Below are positions 1 to 9,271 of a stretch of 62,243 nt of DNA, piece by piece. Below the pieces are notes generated by a model. That model did no database searches. It was not told the origin of the DNA and was given only the letters and a program-made list of their open reading frames with translations. The position numbers were made by a program, and so were the translations under genes. Source of the stretch: Nitratireductor sp. GTDB lineage: Bacteria > Pseudomonadota > Alphaproteobacteria > Rhizobiales > Rhizobiaceae. Numbering within the stretch: position 1 is the stretch's first letter; each line of letters begins with the position of its first letter. Location of the stretch: contig JAGRLT010000089.1 in assembly GCA_020441665.1 (NCBI GenBank), forward strand, positions 1 through 62,243. The letters are read 5' to 3'.

Positions 1-140
1 ACATCAATCTGGTCATACGCCTTGAACTCGCCGAAATACTTCGTGATCGCGGCCGTCAGCGTCGTCTTGCCGTGGTCAACGTGGCCGATCGTGCCGATGT
101 TGCAATGCGGCTTCGAACGCTCAAACTTCTCTTTCGCCAT
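1..140 (-). CDS. tuf: Elongation factor Tu, N-terminal part (cut by window start)
   Basis: EF-Tu delivers aminoacyl-tRNA to the ribosome as a GTPase. The reverse-strand frame from the ATG at 138-140 reads [19 protein letters not shown] and continues with the P-loop GHVDHGKT (G1 motif), which is diagnostic. Only about 46 codons are inside the window; the rest lies to the left. The neighbourhood (rlmB, tRNA-Tyr/Gly/Thr elsewhere in the window) fits alphaproteobacterial tuf loci. Confidence 0.96.
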   Translation of the reverse strand, partial: MAKEKFERSKPHCNIGTIGHVDHGKTTLTAAITKYFGEFKAYDQID

Positions 141-182
141 GGGACTTCTTCCTGTCGCTTACAGTGATGGTTAGGCTCAAGA

Positions 183-206
183 AAAAGGCCTCCAGCGAGG
201 CCTTTT
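183..206 (-). terminator. Intrinsic terminator downstream of gloB
   Basis: A perfect 10-bp stem (AAAAGGCCTC / GAGGCCTTTT) with a CAGC loop. On the minus strand it ends in a T run. It lies between the gloB stop and the tuf start, so it should end gloB transcription before tuf. Confidence 0.8.
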
Positions 207-318
207 CAACTTGGCCCGGGACATAATGGGTTTGATGCCCTTTCGCAAGGTCTTTTGGCCCGATTTGCGGCCGGGCTTCCAAGCGCCCCGGCGGCACCGG
301 CGGCGGCGGTTTCGGCAG

Positions 319-1089
319 CTAGAAATGGTCCTTGCGCCTGCGGATCTCGGCGAATACCGCGCCGTCGTCGGCCGCCTCCATGCCGAGATGGACACGAATG
401 GCGGGATCGCTCGCCCGCAGGAATGGATTGGTCGCCAACTCCTCCGCCATCGTGCTGGGAACGGTCGGCCTGCCTTCGGCCCGCATCGCCTCGAATTTCC
501 CGGCGCGCGCCTTCAGCGTGGCATTTTCGGGATCGACGCTAAGCGCGAATTTGGCGTTCGCCAGCGTGTATTCATGCGAGGAATAGACGACGGTTTCAGC
601 CGGCAGGGCCATCAGCTTCTGCAGGCTCTGCCACATCATGGCCGGATCGCCCTCGAAGATGCGTCCGCAGCCGAGCGTGAACAGCGTATCGCCGGTAAAC
701 ACCGTCGCTTCGCCCGCGAGATGGAAGTTGATCATGTCGGTGGTGTGGCCGGGGGTGGCGATCACGCCGATCCGTTCACCGGCAAACGTGAAGCTGCCGC
801 CATCCCAATAGGTCTCGTCAAGCCCGGCGATCGGTTTCGACTTCAGCTCGGGCCCGCGCACCAGGCAGCCGGTCGCCTGCTTTACTTCCATCAGCCCGTC
901 CGTGTGATCGGGATGGTGGTGGGTGATCCACAGTTCGGTGAGTTTCCAGCCCTTCTGCTCCAGCGCGCCAAGCAGCGCGCCTGCCTCGCCGCAATCGACA
1001 GCGGCCGTCGCCCCGCTGTCGGGATCGTGGATCAGCACGCCGTAATTGTCGGAAAGATAGGGAAAGAGATGGTATTCGAACCGGGCCAT
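319..1089 (-). CDS. gloB: Hydroxyacylglutathione hydrolase (glyoxalase II)
   Basis: This enzyme hydrolyses S-D-lactoylglutathione to D-lactate and glutathione, the second step of methylglyoxal detoxification in the cytosol. The 256-residue protein starting MARFEYHLFPYLSDNY carries the metallo-beta-lactamase metal motif THHHPDHTDG near residue 56. It also has further metal ligands in ATPGHT, FTGDTLF and SSHEYT, and ends in the glyoxalase II C-terminal helix region. Length is normal for the family. The ATG at 1087-1089 was chosen because the longer upstream frame runs antisense through the tRNA-Gly gene. It is followed by a strong terminator at 183-206. Confidence 0.93.
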   Translation of the reverse strand: MARFEYHLFPYLSDNYGVLIHDPDSGATAAVDCGEAGALLGALEQKGWKLTELWITHHHPDHTDGLMEVKQATGCLVRGPELKSKPIAGLDETYWDGGSFTFAGERIGVIATPGHTTDMINFHLAGEATVFTGDTLFTLGCGRIFEGDPAMMWQSLQKLMALPAETVVYSSHEYTLANAKFALSVDPENATLKARAGKFEAMRAEGRPTVPSTMAEELATNPFLRASDPAIRVHLGMEAADDGAVFAEIRRRKDHF

Positions 1090-1255
1090 GGTGTCTCCGC
1101 GTGAAGCTGGGGTCAGTTGGCGGCGAACCTCGCAATTCAGGCCGGCGCTGTCCAGCCCCGGATGTTCGAAACGCCAACCGCCACCCACCGAGCGAAGAGC
1201 GAGATGCGCAGCGTAGCAGAGCGCGGCGCGGCCGCTTGCGGGCGATTTACAAAGA

Positions 1256-1329
1256 TGGAGCGGGTGAAGGGAATCGAACCCTCGTCGTAAGCTTGGGAAG
1301 CTTCTGCTCTGCCATTGAGCTACACCCGC
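1256..1329 (-). tRNA. tRNA-Gly (anticodon CCC)
   Basis: The reverse strand reads GCGGGTG...CACCCGC-T-CCA with D-arm GCTCAATGGCAGAGC, anticodon loop TTCCCAA and T-arm GGGTTCGATTCCC. The CCC anticodon follows T33 and is followed by A37, matching the E. coli glyU type. CCA is encoded (1256-1258). Confidence 0.93.
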
Positions 1330-1558
1330 GGCGCGCGGCGCGAAGTTGCCTGCCCGGCGCGGCGCGAAGATGATCGCGAACGCGGAATTTTGCAAGCCGA
1401 ATCCGTGCGGCGGTTCCGCGCGCATGCCCTGTCGTGCGATCTCACGCCTTGCATTCGCGCGCCTCTGCGCTAAGGAAGCGGCGCGAGGGCTGGCGCCGCT
1501 ACCCGGCAGGCACGAACCGTGCGCCGCCGCCGGTCCCGCGAAGCGAGAAGGACAGGGC

Positions 1559-2743
1559 ATGTTCGACCGATTGCCACAACAGCCGCAGGACAAGATCCTC
1601 GGCCTCATGCAGATATTCCGCGAGGATCCGCGCGGCGACAAGATCGACCTCGGTGTCGGCGTCTATCGCAATGCGCAAGGCGTCACGCCGGTGATGCGGG
1701 CGATCAAGGCGGCGGAAAGGCGGTTGTGGGAGGAAGAGCAGACCAAGGCCTATACCGCGCTTGCCGGCACGCCGGAATTTTCCGACGCGATGATCGGCCT
1801 GGTGCTGGGCGGCGCGGTGGCGCGGGACTGCGTGGCGGCGGCTGCGACGCCGGGCGGCACCGGCGCGCTGCGCCAGGCCTTCGAACTGATCAGGATGGCC
1901 TCGCCGGGGGCGGCGGTCTGGATATCCGACCCCTCCTGGCCGAACCATGCCAGCATCCTCAACCATCTCGGCATGCCCGTGAAACAATATCGCTATTTCG
2001 ATCGCGCCGCCGGCACGGTCGACTTCGAGGCGATGTGCGAGGATATTTCCGGCGCGGCGGAAGGCGACGTCCTTCTCCTCCATGGCTGCTGCCACAACCC
2101 GACCGGCGCCAATCTGACGGCGGATGAATGGGATGCGGTCATCGACATCATGACGCAGCGCCGGCTGTTTCCGATGATCGACATCGCCTATCAGGGTTTC
2201 GGCGACGGGCTAGAAGAGGATGCCGCCGGCGTCCGCAAGGTGGCCTCCTCTATGCCTGAAACGCTGATCGCCGCGAGTTGCTCGAAGAATTTCGGCATCT
2301 ATCGCGAGCGCACCGGCATTGTCATGGCGGTGAGCCAGGACAAGGCGCGCCAGAAGCTCATCCAGACAAACCTCGCCCATCTCAACCGGCAGAACTTCTC
2401 CTTCCCGCCCGATCACGGCGCGCGGCTGGTGTCGATGATCCTGACCGACGCGGCGCTGAGAAGGGACTGGCAGGAGGAACTGGAATCGGTGCGTCTCGGC
2501 ATGCTGGCCCTGCGCGAGCAGCTTGCCGCCGAACTGCGCCGCCGCACCAATTCGGACCGCTACGAATTCATCGCCCGCCATCGCGGCATGTTCTCGATGA
2601 CCGGCATCTCGCCGCAGGCAGTCGACCGGCTGCGCGAGGAGCACGGTATCTACATGATCGGCGACAGCCGCCTCAACATTGCCGGGCTCAACGAGGAGAC
2701 CGTTCCGATCCTCGCCGAGGCGCTTGCCGCGATCCGCGAATAA
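1559..2743 (+). CDS. Aromatic amino acid / aspartate aminotransferase (class I, PLP)
   Basis: A PLP enzyme that transfers amino groups between aromatic or acidic amino acids and 2-oxo acids. The 394-residue protein starting MFDRLPQQPQDKILGLM has the family landmarks LGVGVYRN near the N-terminus, LLHGCCHNPTGAN, and the Schiff-base lysine motif SCSKNFGIYRERTG, and ends RLNIAGLN. Length matches the AspC/TyrB subgroup (about 395). The ATG at 1559 was chosen because it matches the conserved N-terminus; the frame is open further upstream through the tRNA region, which is not plausible. Substrate preference cannot be settled from sequence alone. It converges on the helicase gene. Confidence 0.9.
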   Translation: MFDRLPQQPQDKILGLMQIFREDPRGDKIDLGVGVYRNAQGVTPVMRAIKAAERRLWEEEQTKAYTALAGTPEFSDAMIGLVLGGAVARDCVAAAATPGGTGALRQAFELIRMASPGAAVWISDPSWPNHASILNHLGMPVKQYRYFDRAAGTVDFEAMCEDISGAAEGDVLLLHGCCHNPTGANLTADEWDAVIDIMTQRRLFPMIDIAYQGFGDGLEEDAAGVRKVASSMPETLIAASCSKNFGIYRERTGIVMAVSQDKARQKLIQTNLAHLNRQNFSFPPDHGARLVSMILTDAALRRDWQEELESVRLGMLALREQLAAELRRRTNSDRYEFIARHRGMFSMTGISPQAVDRLREEHGIYMIGDSRLNIAGLNEETVPILAEALAAIRE

Positions 2744-2751
2744 CACCTGGC

Positions 2752-2774
2752 GGGCCGCCTGGGATAGGCGGCCC
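2752..2774. terminator. Hairpin between convergent genes
   Basis: Perfect 8-bp inverted repeat GGGCCGCC / GGCGGCCC with a 7-nt loop, located in the 67-bp gap between the aminotransferase and helicase stops. There is no clear T run on either side, so it may be only a weak terminator or 3'-end stabiliser. Confidence 0.4.
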
Positions 2775-2810
2775 CGCACAGGCTTATGTCAATTGCGACA
2801 ACGTCGTGCG

Positions 2811-4355
2811 TCAGGCCACGGCAGGCTTGCGCCTGCGGCGCCGGTTGCGGTTCTGGGCCTGGCCGGCGGGCCGGCCGGCCGCTGCGGCCTTGCCGCTTTC
2901 CCCGGCTGCCTCGTTGCCGCCGCCATGGCGCCAGCGCTTCTTGGGCCGCGCCGCGCCGGGCTTTCCATCCGGCCGCCGCTTTTGCGGCCGGCGCTGCTCG
3001 CCATCTTCGGATGCCTTGGCCCCGGATGCTTTAGCCGAAGGGGTCTTGGTTGCGAGCGCCTGAGTGGCGGTGGATGTTCCGCCGCTGGCCTGCCTCTGAC
3101 GCGGCTTGCGGCGTTTCCCGCGCCGGGTTTCACCGGCATCGCCCGACCGGCTGTCCGCGCTACGGCCCTCCGCAGGATCGGCTTCCACCGGCAACGCTTC
3201 GGCGCCGGCACTGAAGTCGTGTTCGCGGACGGGGATGCGGATACCGGTCAGCTTTTCGATGGCCCGCAACAGGCTGCGTTCGGAAGTGTCGCAAAACGCC
3301 ACCGCATGGCCGGCGCGACCCGCCCTTGCGGTGCGGCCGATGCGGTGGACATAGACTTCCGGCACTTCCGGCAGGTCGTAGTTGAACACATGGGTGACAT
3401 CGTCGATGTCGATGCCGCGCGCCGCGATGTCGGTCGCGACCAGGATGGACAGATCGCCGCCGCGAAACGCATCGAGTGTCTTCACCCGCTGCGACTGGCT
3501 CTTATTGCCATGGATGGCGCTTGCCTCGATGCCGCTGCGGGCCAGTTGGCGGCAAAGCTTGTCGGCGCCGTGCTTGGTGCGGGTGAAGACCACCGCCCGC
3601 TCGATCGCGGGGTCCTGCAGCAGGCTGGCGAGCAGCGCACCCTTGTTCGCCTTCTCGACGAACATCACGCTCTGCTCGATGCGTTCGATCGGCCGGGAGG
3701 CCGGCGTGACGGAAATCTCCACCGCCTCGCGCTGGAAGTCATTGGCGAGGGAGCGGATCTGCTTCGGCATGGTGGCCGAGAACAGCAGCGTCTGGCGAGC
3801 CTGCGGCGTTGCCGCCAGGATTTTGCGGATCGCCGGCAGAAAGCCCAGATCCATCATCTGGTCGGCTTCGTCGAGGATCACGGTCGCGACCCCGTCGAGC
3901 CGGATCGCGCCGGTCTGCATGTGGTCGTAGAGCCGGCCGGGCGTGGCGACGAGAAAGTCGACGCCCTTGGCCATTGTACGCACCTGCGGGCCCGGCCGGG
4001 CGCCGCCGATGATGACGGCGATGGAGGGTTTCAGCATCCGGCCATAGGTGCGGATCGAAACCGCGATCTGGGCGGCAAGCTCGCGCGTCGGCGTCAGCAG
4101 CAGCACCGTGGCGCTCTTCGCCGGCGGCTGGATGCGCATGCGCGCCAGCCGGTCGAGCTGCGGCAGGACGAAGGCGGCGGTCTTGCCGGTGCCGGTCTGG
4201 GCGATGCCCAGCACGTCGCGGTTTTCCAGCATGGCCGGGATGGCCTGTGCCTGGATCGGGGTCGGTGTGTCATATCCTTCGCCCGAAAGGGCCTTGAGGA
4301 CGGGTTCGGCAAGGCCGAGTTCTTTAAAAGTGGTCAAAATAATGTTCCTCGCCAC
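2811..4355 (-). CDS. DEAD-box ATP-dependent RNA helicase (RhlE-like)
   Basis: Unwinds structured RNA, in ribosome assembly or mRNA turnover. The 514-residue protein has the ordered DEAD-box motifs: Q motif (GYDTPTPIQ), I (AQTGTGKT), Ia (PTRELA), Ib (TPGRL), II (DEAD), III (SAT), IV-V (VATDIAARGID) and VI (HRIGRTARAG). After about residue 370 comes a basic, Arg/Lys/Ala-rich low-complexity tail (for example GKRRKPRQRQ and NRNRRRRRK), typical of RhlE-type RNA-binding extensions. The start is GTG at 4353-4355; the next in-frame residues fit the conserved N-terminus. Confidence 0.92.
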   Translation of the reverse strand: MARNIILTTFKELGLAEPVLKALSGEGYDTPTPIQAQAIPAMLENRDVLGIAQTGTGKTAAFVLPQLDRLARMRIQPPAKSATVLLLTPTRELAAQIAVSIRTYGRMLKPSIAVIIGGARPGPQVRTMAKGVDFLVATPGRLYDHMQTGAIRLDGVATVILDEADQMMDLGFLPAIRKILAATPQARQTLLFSATMPKQIRSLANDFQREAVEISVTPASRPIERIEQSVMFVEKANKGALLASLLQDPAIERAVVFTRTKHGADKLCRQLARSGIEASAIHGNKSQSQRVKTLDAFRGGDLSILVATDIAARGIDIDDVTHVFNYDLPEVPEVYVHRIGRTARAGRAGHAVAFCDTSERSLLRAIEKLTGIRIPVREHDFSAGAEALPVEADPAEGRSADSRSGDAGETRRGKRRKPRQRQASGGTSTATQALATKTPSAKASGAKASEDGEQRRPQKRRPDGKPGAARPKKRWRHGGGNEAAGESGKAAAAGRPAGQAQNRNRRRRRKPAVA

Positions 4356-4727
4356 GCGGCCCGGCGAATGCGGGAGGCGCGGCGTTCATTTCTTCGGTGT
4401 TGGAAACCAGCGTAGATCGGCAGCCATTTGGAAAGCGCCGTTTCAAGGCGCGGCGTGCAGGCAACGATCCGCGAGACGATCGGCGCCGAGCGAAGGCGAT
4501 GGCCTCCGGCAAGGGCGATCTTTCAAGACAATTGCAGGGCAGTCGTGATCCGCCGGCCGATGGGCCATCTACGCGCGGCTGACTGCACCGCCCACATGGC
4601 ACCGAACCAAGGCGAATACAAGGCGGGCAGGGGTAAATTTTCGACAGGGGCCATGCGGCTGTTCCCGGCCGGAGGGGGCTGGCGGCCCTTCCCGGGGCGC
4701 CCGCAATGCCCGTGACACCCCGATCGA
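4356..4727. other. Intergenic region, no gene seen
   Basis: 372 bases between the helicase start and the ABC ATPase stop. It should hold the helicase promoter and the 3' end of the ABC operon. I see only short antisense frames with poor composition and no convincing terminator or RNA. Confidence 0.5.
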
Positions 4728-5786
4728 CTATGCCGGCAGGGTCAGCACCGATCCCGGAGCAAGATACGCCTTGAGGGCCTGGCCGACTTTCGGCGGCGGC
4801 CGGGTCGGATCGTTGAACATGTCGAGCGACAGTTCCGCCGCGCCGACTTCAAGCAGGACGCGAATCACCGAGCCGAGGAAATGAACCTCACGGATCCTGC
4901 CTTCCAGGGCGATATCGCCGTCCCGCTCGGTCACGCGAAGCGCCTCGGGGCGCAGCGCCAGGCGGATTGAATCGCCATTGCCCGCCGTATCGCGCAGCGT
5001 GATGCGCTCGAAGCGTGAACCGTCGACGACGACCACGCCGTTTGCCTTGTCTTCGACCTTGCCCGCAAGCACGCTGAGCGTGCCGACGAAGGAGGCAACG
5101 AAGGCGGTTTCCGGCTGATTGTAGATTTCGAACGGTGTACCGACCTGTTCGGCGATACCGCCATTGATCACCACGATGCGGTCCGAGATCGACAGCGCCT
5201 CTTCCTGGTCATGGGTGACGAAGATGGCGGTAATGCCAAGTTCGCGCTGAATGTCCCGGATCTCGTTGCGAAGCGACACCCGCACCTTGGCATCGAGCGC
5301 GGACAGGGGCTCGTCGAGCAGCAACACACGCGGCTGCGGCGCAAGCGCGCGGGCAAGCGCGACACGCTGCTGCTGACCGCCCGAGAGCTGGAACGGATAG
5401 CGGCTGCCGAGATCCGGCAGGCTGATCAGCCGGAGCATCTCCTTGACGCGCGCCTCCCGCTCGGCGCGCGGCACGCCGGCCACCTTGAGGCCGAACCCGA
5501 CATTGTCGGCTACCGTCATGTTCGGAAACAGCGCATAGGCCTGGAACATCATTCCGACATTGCGGTTTGCGGTCTTGATGCCGACAACGTCCTTGCCGTC
5601 GATTTCGATGGTACCGGAGGTCGGCACCTCGAAGCCCGCGAGCATGCGCAATACGGTGGTCTTGCCGCAGCCCGACGGGCCGAGCAGCGAGATGAACTCA
5701 CCCTTCTCGATCGACAGGTTGAAATCCTTGACCACGCGGTTCGCGCCATAGGATTTCTCTAGATGGGAGATGGTCAGAAAACTCAT
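4728..5786 (-). CDS. ABC importer ATP-binding subunit (PotA/FbpC type)
   Basis: Powers the importer encoded by the three genes upstream. The 352-residue protein has Walker A GPSGCGKTT, Q-loop FQAYALFPN, signature LSGGQQQR, Walker B VLLLDEP, D-loop SALDAK and H-loop VTHDQEEA. A C-terminal TOBE/MOP-like domain of about 110 residues follows. Its ATG overlaps the stop of the upstream permease gene (ATGA), so they are translationally coupled. The class is shared by polyamine, iron(III) and 2-aminoethylphosphonate importers, so the substrate is not assigned. Confidence 0.9.
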   Translation of the reverse strand: MSFLTISHLEKSYGANRVVKDFNLSIEKGEFISLLGPSGCGKTTVLRMLAGFEVPTSGTIEIDGKDVVGIKTANRNVGMMFQAYALFPNMTVADNVGFGLKVAGVPRAEREARVKEMLRLISLPDLGSRYPFQLSGGQQQRVALARALAPQPRVLLLDEPLSALDAKVRVSLRNEIRDIQRELGITAIFVTHDQEEALSISDRIVVINGGIAEQVGTPFEIYNQPETAFVASFVGTLSVLAGKVEDKANGVVVVDGSRFERITLRDTAGNGDSIRLALRPEALRVTERDGDIALEGRIREVHFLGSVIRVLLEVGAAELSLDMFNDPTRPPPKVGQALKAYLAPGSVLTLPA

Positions 5787-6577
5787 CGGGCGGCGGCTTT
5801 CGTGTGTTTCGCGAAGCGATTGGCGAGCTGGATCAAGCCCATGCAGGCCCAGGTGATGGCGAAGGCCATCACCGACAGAGCGAAGGGTTCATAGGGTTTG
5901 TTGGCGCCGATGCGCTGCAGGTAGGGGCCGAAGGCTGGCCGGTCGAGAAGCGCTGCAAGGGTGAACTCGCCGATGACGATGGCGAAGGTCAGAAACGCCC
6001 CGGACAGCACAGCCGGGATAACATTCGGCAGGATTACCCGCGACAGGATCGTCGTCCAGCCCGCGCCGAGGCTTTGCGCGGCCTCCGTCAGTGTCGCGAC
6101 ATCGATGGTGCGAAGGCCGGTATCGACCGCGCGGTACATGTAGGGCAGGGCCAGCATGGTATAGCCAAAGGCGAGCAGAAGGTTCGTGCCCAGGATCGAG
6201 CCGGTTAGCGGCAGCCAGCTTGAGGTGTTGTAGAGGCGGATATAGCCGAACACCACGACGATGGCCGGAATGACCAGCGGAAGCAGCGTCAGGAATTCGA
6301 CATAGGGCCGTGCCCAGGGCATTTTCAGCCGGACCCAGAAGGCCGTCGGTACGACGAGAACGATGCCGAAGGCGATGGTTACCAGCGCCATGGTGATCGA
6401 ATAGAGAAATGTCTGCTGGAACTCCGCATCGCCGATGATCTTGGAATATGCATCGAGCGAATAGACGCCGCGCCGCGCCTTCAGGCTGAATTCGGCGAGA
6501 CCCAGCAGCGGCAAAGCGAAATAGAGCAATCCGAAAAGCAGGACGATCCAGCCGGTGATGCGGGCATAGAGGCTCAT
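5783..6577 (-). CDS. ABC importer permease, second subunit
   Basis: Inner-membrane channel subunit of the importer (264 residues, starting MSLYARITGWIVLLFG). It has about six hydrophobic segments and an EAA loop (TLTEAAQSLGAGWTTIL...LPNVIPA) that docks to the ATPase. It overlaps both neighbours by 4 nt. The frame is open further upstream across the other permease but that extension is out-of-frame noise, so the ATG at 6575-6577 was chosen. Confidence 0.88.
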   Translation of the reverse strand: MSLYARITGWIVLLFGLLYFALPLLGLAEFSLKARRGVYSLDAYSKIIGDAEFQQTFLYSITMALVTIAFGIVLVVPTAFWVRLKMPWARPYVEFLTLLPLVIPAIVVVFGYIRLYNTSSWLPLTGSILGTNLLLAFGYTMLALPYMYRAVDTGLRTIDVATLTEAAQSLGAGWTTILSRVILPNVIPAVLSGAFLTFAIVIGEFTLAALLDRPAFGPYLQRIGANKPYEPFALSVMAFAITWACMGLIQLANRFAKHTKAAAR

Positions 6578-7452
6578 TTCAGCCACCTCTCGGCCCTGAT
6601 CCGCAGCCAGATGTAGAGGACATTGGCGATCGCGGTGACAACGATCATGCCGAACGCCATGGCATAGCCGAGATTGGGATTGCCCAGCACGTCGCCGCGT
6701 ATCTGGGCGAACAACTGGATCGGCACGATGTTGAGCGACGATCCCGTCAGCGCGATGGCCGTGGCGACGGCGCCGAACGAATTGGCGAAGAGCAGGGCGA
6801 AGGTGCCGAGAATCGACGGAAACAGGATCGGCAGGGCGACCATCCGCCAGTATTGCGCGGTCGAGGCGCCCAGAACGGCGGCAGCCTCGCGCCACTCGCG
6901 TTTCAGGCCTTCCAGCGCCGGCGTTATGATCAGGATCATCAGCGGAATCTGGAAGAACAGATAGGTGATCGTCAGGCCCCAGAAGGACAGGATGCTGAAG
7001 CCGATGTCGCGTTGCAGGACAATGCCGAAATTGTTGCGAAGGAAGACCGTGACGAGGCCGATGGGCCCGAATGTGGCGAGAAATGCGAAGGCCAGCGGAA
7101 CGCCGGCAAAATTCGAGGCGACGCCGGAAAACGTCATCAGCGGCGCCTTGATCCAGCGCGGAACCGCGCCGAAGGTGACCGCGGCGGCCATGCCGAAACC
7201 GATCAGGCAGCCCAGTGCCGCCGACGTGGCCGAAATCTTGATCGAGATCCAGTAGCTCGACGGGATCGTGCCCGTGTTGAGGTCGGCGATATTCTGCAGC
7301 GTGAAGGCGCCGCTCCTGTCCTGGAAAGCGCCGATCACTATGTACAGGGTCGGCCAGATCAGGAACAGGAAGGTGAACAGCGCGAAGGGCGCCAGGCCCA
7401 GCCATGTCAGCGGGAGCGGGCGGCGTCGCTTCAGGGGCGCGGCACTGGCCAT
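6574..7452 (-). CDS. ABC importer permease, first subunit
   Basis: Inner-membrane permease partner (292 residues from MASAAPLKRRRPLPLTW) with about six membrane spans and the EAA loop REAAAVLGASTAQYW...LPILFPS. An alternative ATG 21 nt upstream (7471-7473) is possible. It follows the binding-protein gene after a stem-loop, a common way to lower permease expression relative to the binding protein. Confidence 0.87.
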   Translation of the reverse strand: MASAAPLKRRRPLPLTWLGLAPFALFTFLFLIWPTLYIVIGAFQDRSGAFTLQNIADLNTGTIPSSYWISIKISATSAALGCLIGFGMAAAVTFGAVPRWIKAPLMTFSGVASNFAGVPLAFAFLATFGPIGLVTVFLRNNFGIVLQRDIGFSILSFWGLTITYLFFQIPLMILIITPALEGLKREWREAAAVLGASTAQYWRMVALPILFPSILGTFALLFANSFGAVATAIALTGSSLNIVPIQLFAQIRGDVLGNPNLGYAMAFGMIVVTAIANVLYIWLRIRAERWLK

Positions 7453-7471
7453 GGAACCTCGGAGATGGAAC

Positions 7472-7508
7472 AAAAATCAATTCCGGCCCGGATGAAAACC
7501 CGGACCGG
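7472..7508 (-). terminator. Attenuating stem-loop between binding protein and permease genes
   Basis: A 9-bp stem CCGGCCCGG / CCGGACCGG (7483-7491 and 7500-7508) with a loop of about 8 nt, followed on the minus strand by an AT-rich stretch with a T5 run. The position just after the solute-binding protein gene suggests partial termination or 3' protection of its mRNA. Confidence 0.55.
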
Positions 7509-7529
7509 ACGGAAGCTCAGAGGGCTGCC

Positions 7530-8642
7530 TTACTGGACGTTGGCGCCAACAACCGCGTCCCAGCCGCCGGTAACCGCCGCCTTGTTGGCGTCGACTTCCG
7601 GAATGGTCGGGAAGTAGGCGGCTTCATACGATGCTGCCGGCGGAAGCTTTTCCATGGCCGCGGCATCGAGTTTGCCGGCTGCCGCCATGGCGTTGAAACG
7701 CGCCGGGTGGCAGTAGCCCTTCAGCCAGAGATTCTGGCCTTCGTCGGAATAGAGATATTCCATCCACAGCTTGGCGGCGTTGGGATGCGGCGCGTAGGCA
7801 GATATGCCCTGCACATAGACGCCGGCCAGAACGCCGCTCTTCGGAACGACGATCTCGACCGGCGGGTTGCCGGCCATTTCATCGGCCCATGCAAGCACGT
7901 TGTAGTCCCAGGCAATGACGATCGGGGTTGCGCCCTGCGCGATCGTGCCCGCCTTGCCGATGACCGGAACGAAGGTGCCGGCATTGTTCATCTCGGCGAA
8001 GAAGTCGAGACCGGCCTTGCCGGCCTCATCGCCGGCCGCCGCGCCCTTGGAAAGACCCGCCGCGAGGACGCCGAGAATGGCCTGGTTGGAGGCGCGCGGA
8101 TCGCCCGCGAGCGCAACCTGTCCGGCATATTCCGGCTTCAGGAGATCGGCCCAGTCCTGCGGCGTGTTTTCAACCAGATCCTTGTTCACGATGAACGACA
8201 TGACGCCGTAATAGTCACCATACCAATGTCCATCGGCATCCTTGACCGAATCCGGAATCTCGTCCCAGGTCGAGACCTTGTAGGGCTGGAGCAGGCCCTC
8301 GGCCTGCATCGACGGGCCGAAAGCGAGGCCGACATCGACTACGTCGGGGGCCTGCGGGCCGGTATTGTCCTTGTTCGCCTTGACGGCTTCCACTTCATCG
8401 GCGGAGCCCGCATCGGGGTTGAGTTCGTTGACCGAAATCTCCGGATATTTGGCCTTGAAGCCGGCGATCACGTCGCCATAGCCGCACCAGCTGTGCGGCA
8501 GGGCGACGGTGGTGAGCATGCCTTCCTGTTTCGCGGCTGCCTCGATCGCGGCGAGGTCCTCCGCCATCGCCGCGCTGATCGTATTCATGCTCAGCAGGGC
8601 GCATACCGCAGTACTCGCGCCCCATTTCTTGAACGTCATCAT
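7530..8642 (-). CDS. ABC importer periplasmic solute-binding protein
   Basis: Binds the transported solute in the periplasm. The 370-residue protein has a Sec signal (KKWGASTAVCALLSMNTISAAMA, cut near AMA-ED) and a type II binding-protein fold of the PotD/FbpA class. Recognisable stretches are PHSWCGYGDVIAGFKAKYP, GDYYGVMSFIVNKDLV and YLYSDEGQNLWLKGYCHP. First gene of the operon running down to 4728. The ligand cannot be named from sequence: polyamine, ferric iron or phosphonate transporters share this layout. Confidence 0.85.
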   Translation of the reverse strand: MMTFKKWGASTAVCALLSMNTISAAMAEDLAAIEAAAKQEGMLTTVALPHSWCGYGDVIAGFKAKYPEISVNELNPDAGSADEVEAVKANKDNTGPQAPDVVDVGLAFGPSMQAEGLLQPYKVSTWDEIPDSVKDADGHWYGDYYGVMSFIVNKDLVENTPQDWADLLKPEYAGQVALAGDPRASNQAILGVLAAGLSKGAAAGDEAGKAGLDFFAEMNNAGTFVPVIGKAGTIAQGATPIVIAWDYNVLAWADEMAGNPPVEIVVPKSGVLAGVYVQGISAYAPHPNAAKLWMEYLYSDEGQNLWLKGYCHPARFNAMAAAGKLDAAAMEKLPPAASYEAAYFPTIPEVDANKAAVTGGWDAVVGANVQ

Positions 8643-9271
8643 GTGAGTGGCCTCCCATTTTTACCACTGGTTGCGAATTGCTGCGCCGGCATTGGCCGTG
8701 GCGGCAACTCCCGTAAAACCGTTGCATGACACTGCGACGACATGGCGCCGCCGGTCCGGCATGCACGATTTCACGCTACACAATGCCCATTTTCCACATG
8801 GGCGCAATAGGGGAGCAAAGCGGTGCGGACACGGCAAGACGTCGGCATCTCCCTCAGGGGCGATTTGCCCACCAGGCAGCCGATATCGCTTGTGAAAAGC
8901 TCATCGGCGACCGGCATGTGAGCAAGGTACCCGACGGTTCGGGCGCGGAGCGATCCGGGCTGGCGCGACCGGAAACCGATCGGCTGCGCTGGCCGAAAAC
9001 TGTCTCATTTGCCGCCGGATGAGACACTTCTCCCGGCAGGGCCGCGAAAAACCCGTCGGGGCTTCAAGCGCGGCGTCGTTTGGACTTAGGTTGCGTACTC
9101 ATGGAGGATTTGCCCGCATACCACGCCCGAAACCTTTATGGATGCACAACCTAGGCGCCAGCCGACAGGAGCGGTGGCCGGACCTTCGGTCGGGCGGATA
9201 CCGCATCAGCCGCCGAATTCGGCCTGGCCGAAAGCGCGCCGACGGCACACACCAGCACGGAGAGCCTCACC
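8643..9271. other. Divergent intergenic region
   Basis: 629 bases between the ABC operon and the AhpD-like gene. It holds the ABC operon promoter on one side and a strong palindrome at 9001-9026 on the other. No convincing coding frame was seen. Confidence 0.5.
9001..9026. promoter_or_regulatory. Palindromic operator / enhancer-like site
   Basis: Perfect 8-bp inverted repeat TGTCTCAT-N10-ATGAGACA, about 245 bp upstream of the AhpD-like gene. The size and spacing resemble upstream activator sites of Fis-type HTH regulators such as the AcoR family. The truncated AcoR-like gene lies just downstream. A near -24/-12 motif at 9081-9094 has spacing one base too short, so a sigma-54 promoter is not claimed. 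Confidence 0.5.

Noticed and set aside
2679-4415. 578-codon plus-strand frame opposite the helicase
   Set aside because: Antisense shadow of the GC-rich helicase gene; composition (many Arg, Asp, Gly, His) is typical of mirror frames.
9081-9094. Possible sigma-54 promoter before the AhpD-like gene
   Set aside because: GG and GC elements are present (TGGAC...TTGC) but the spacing is one base too short.
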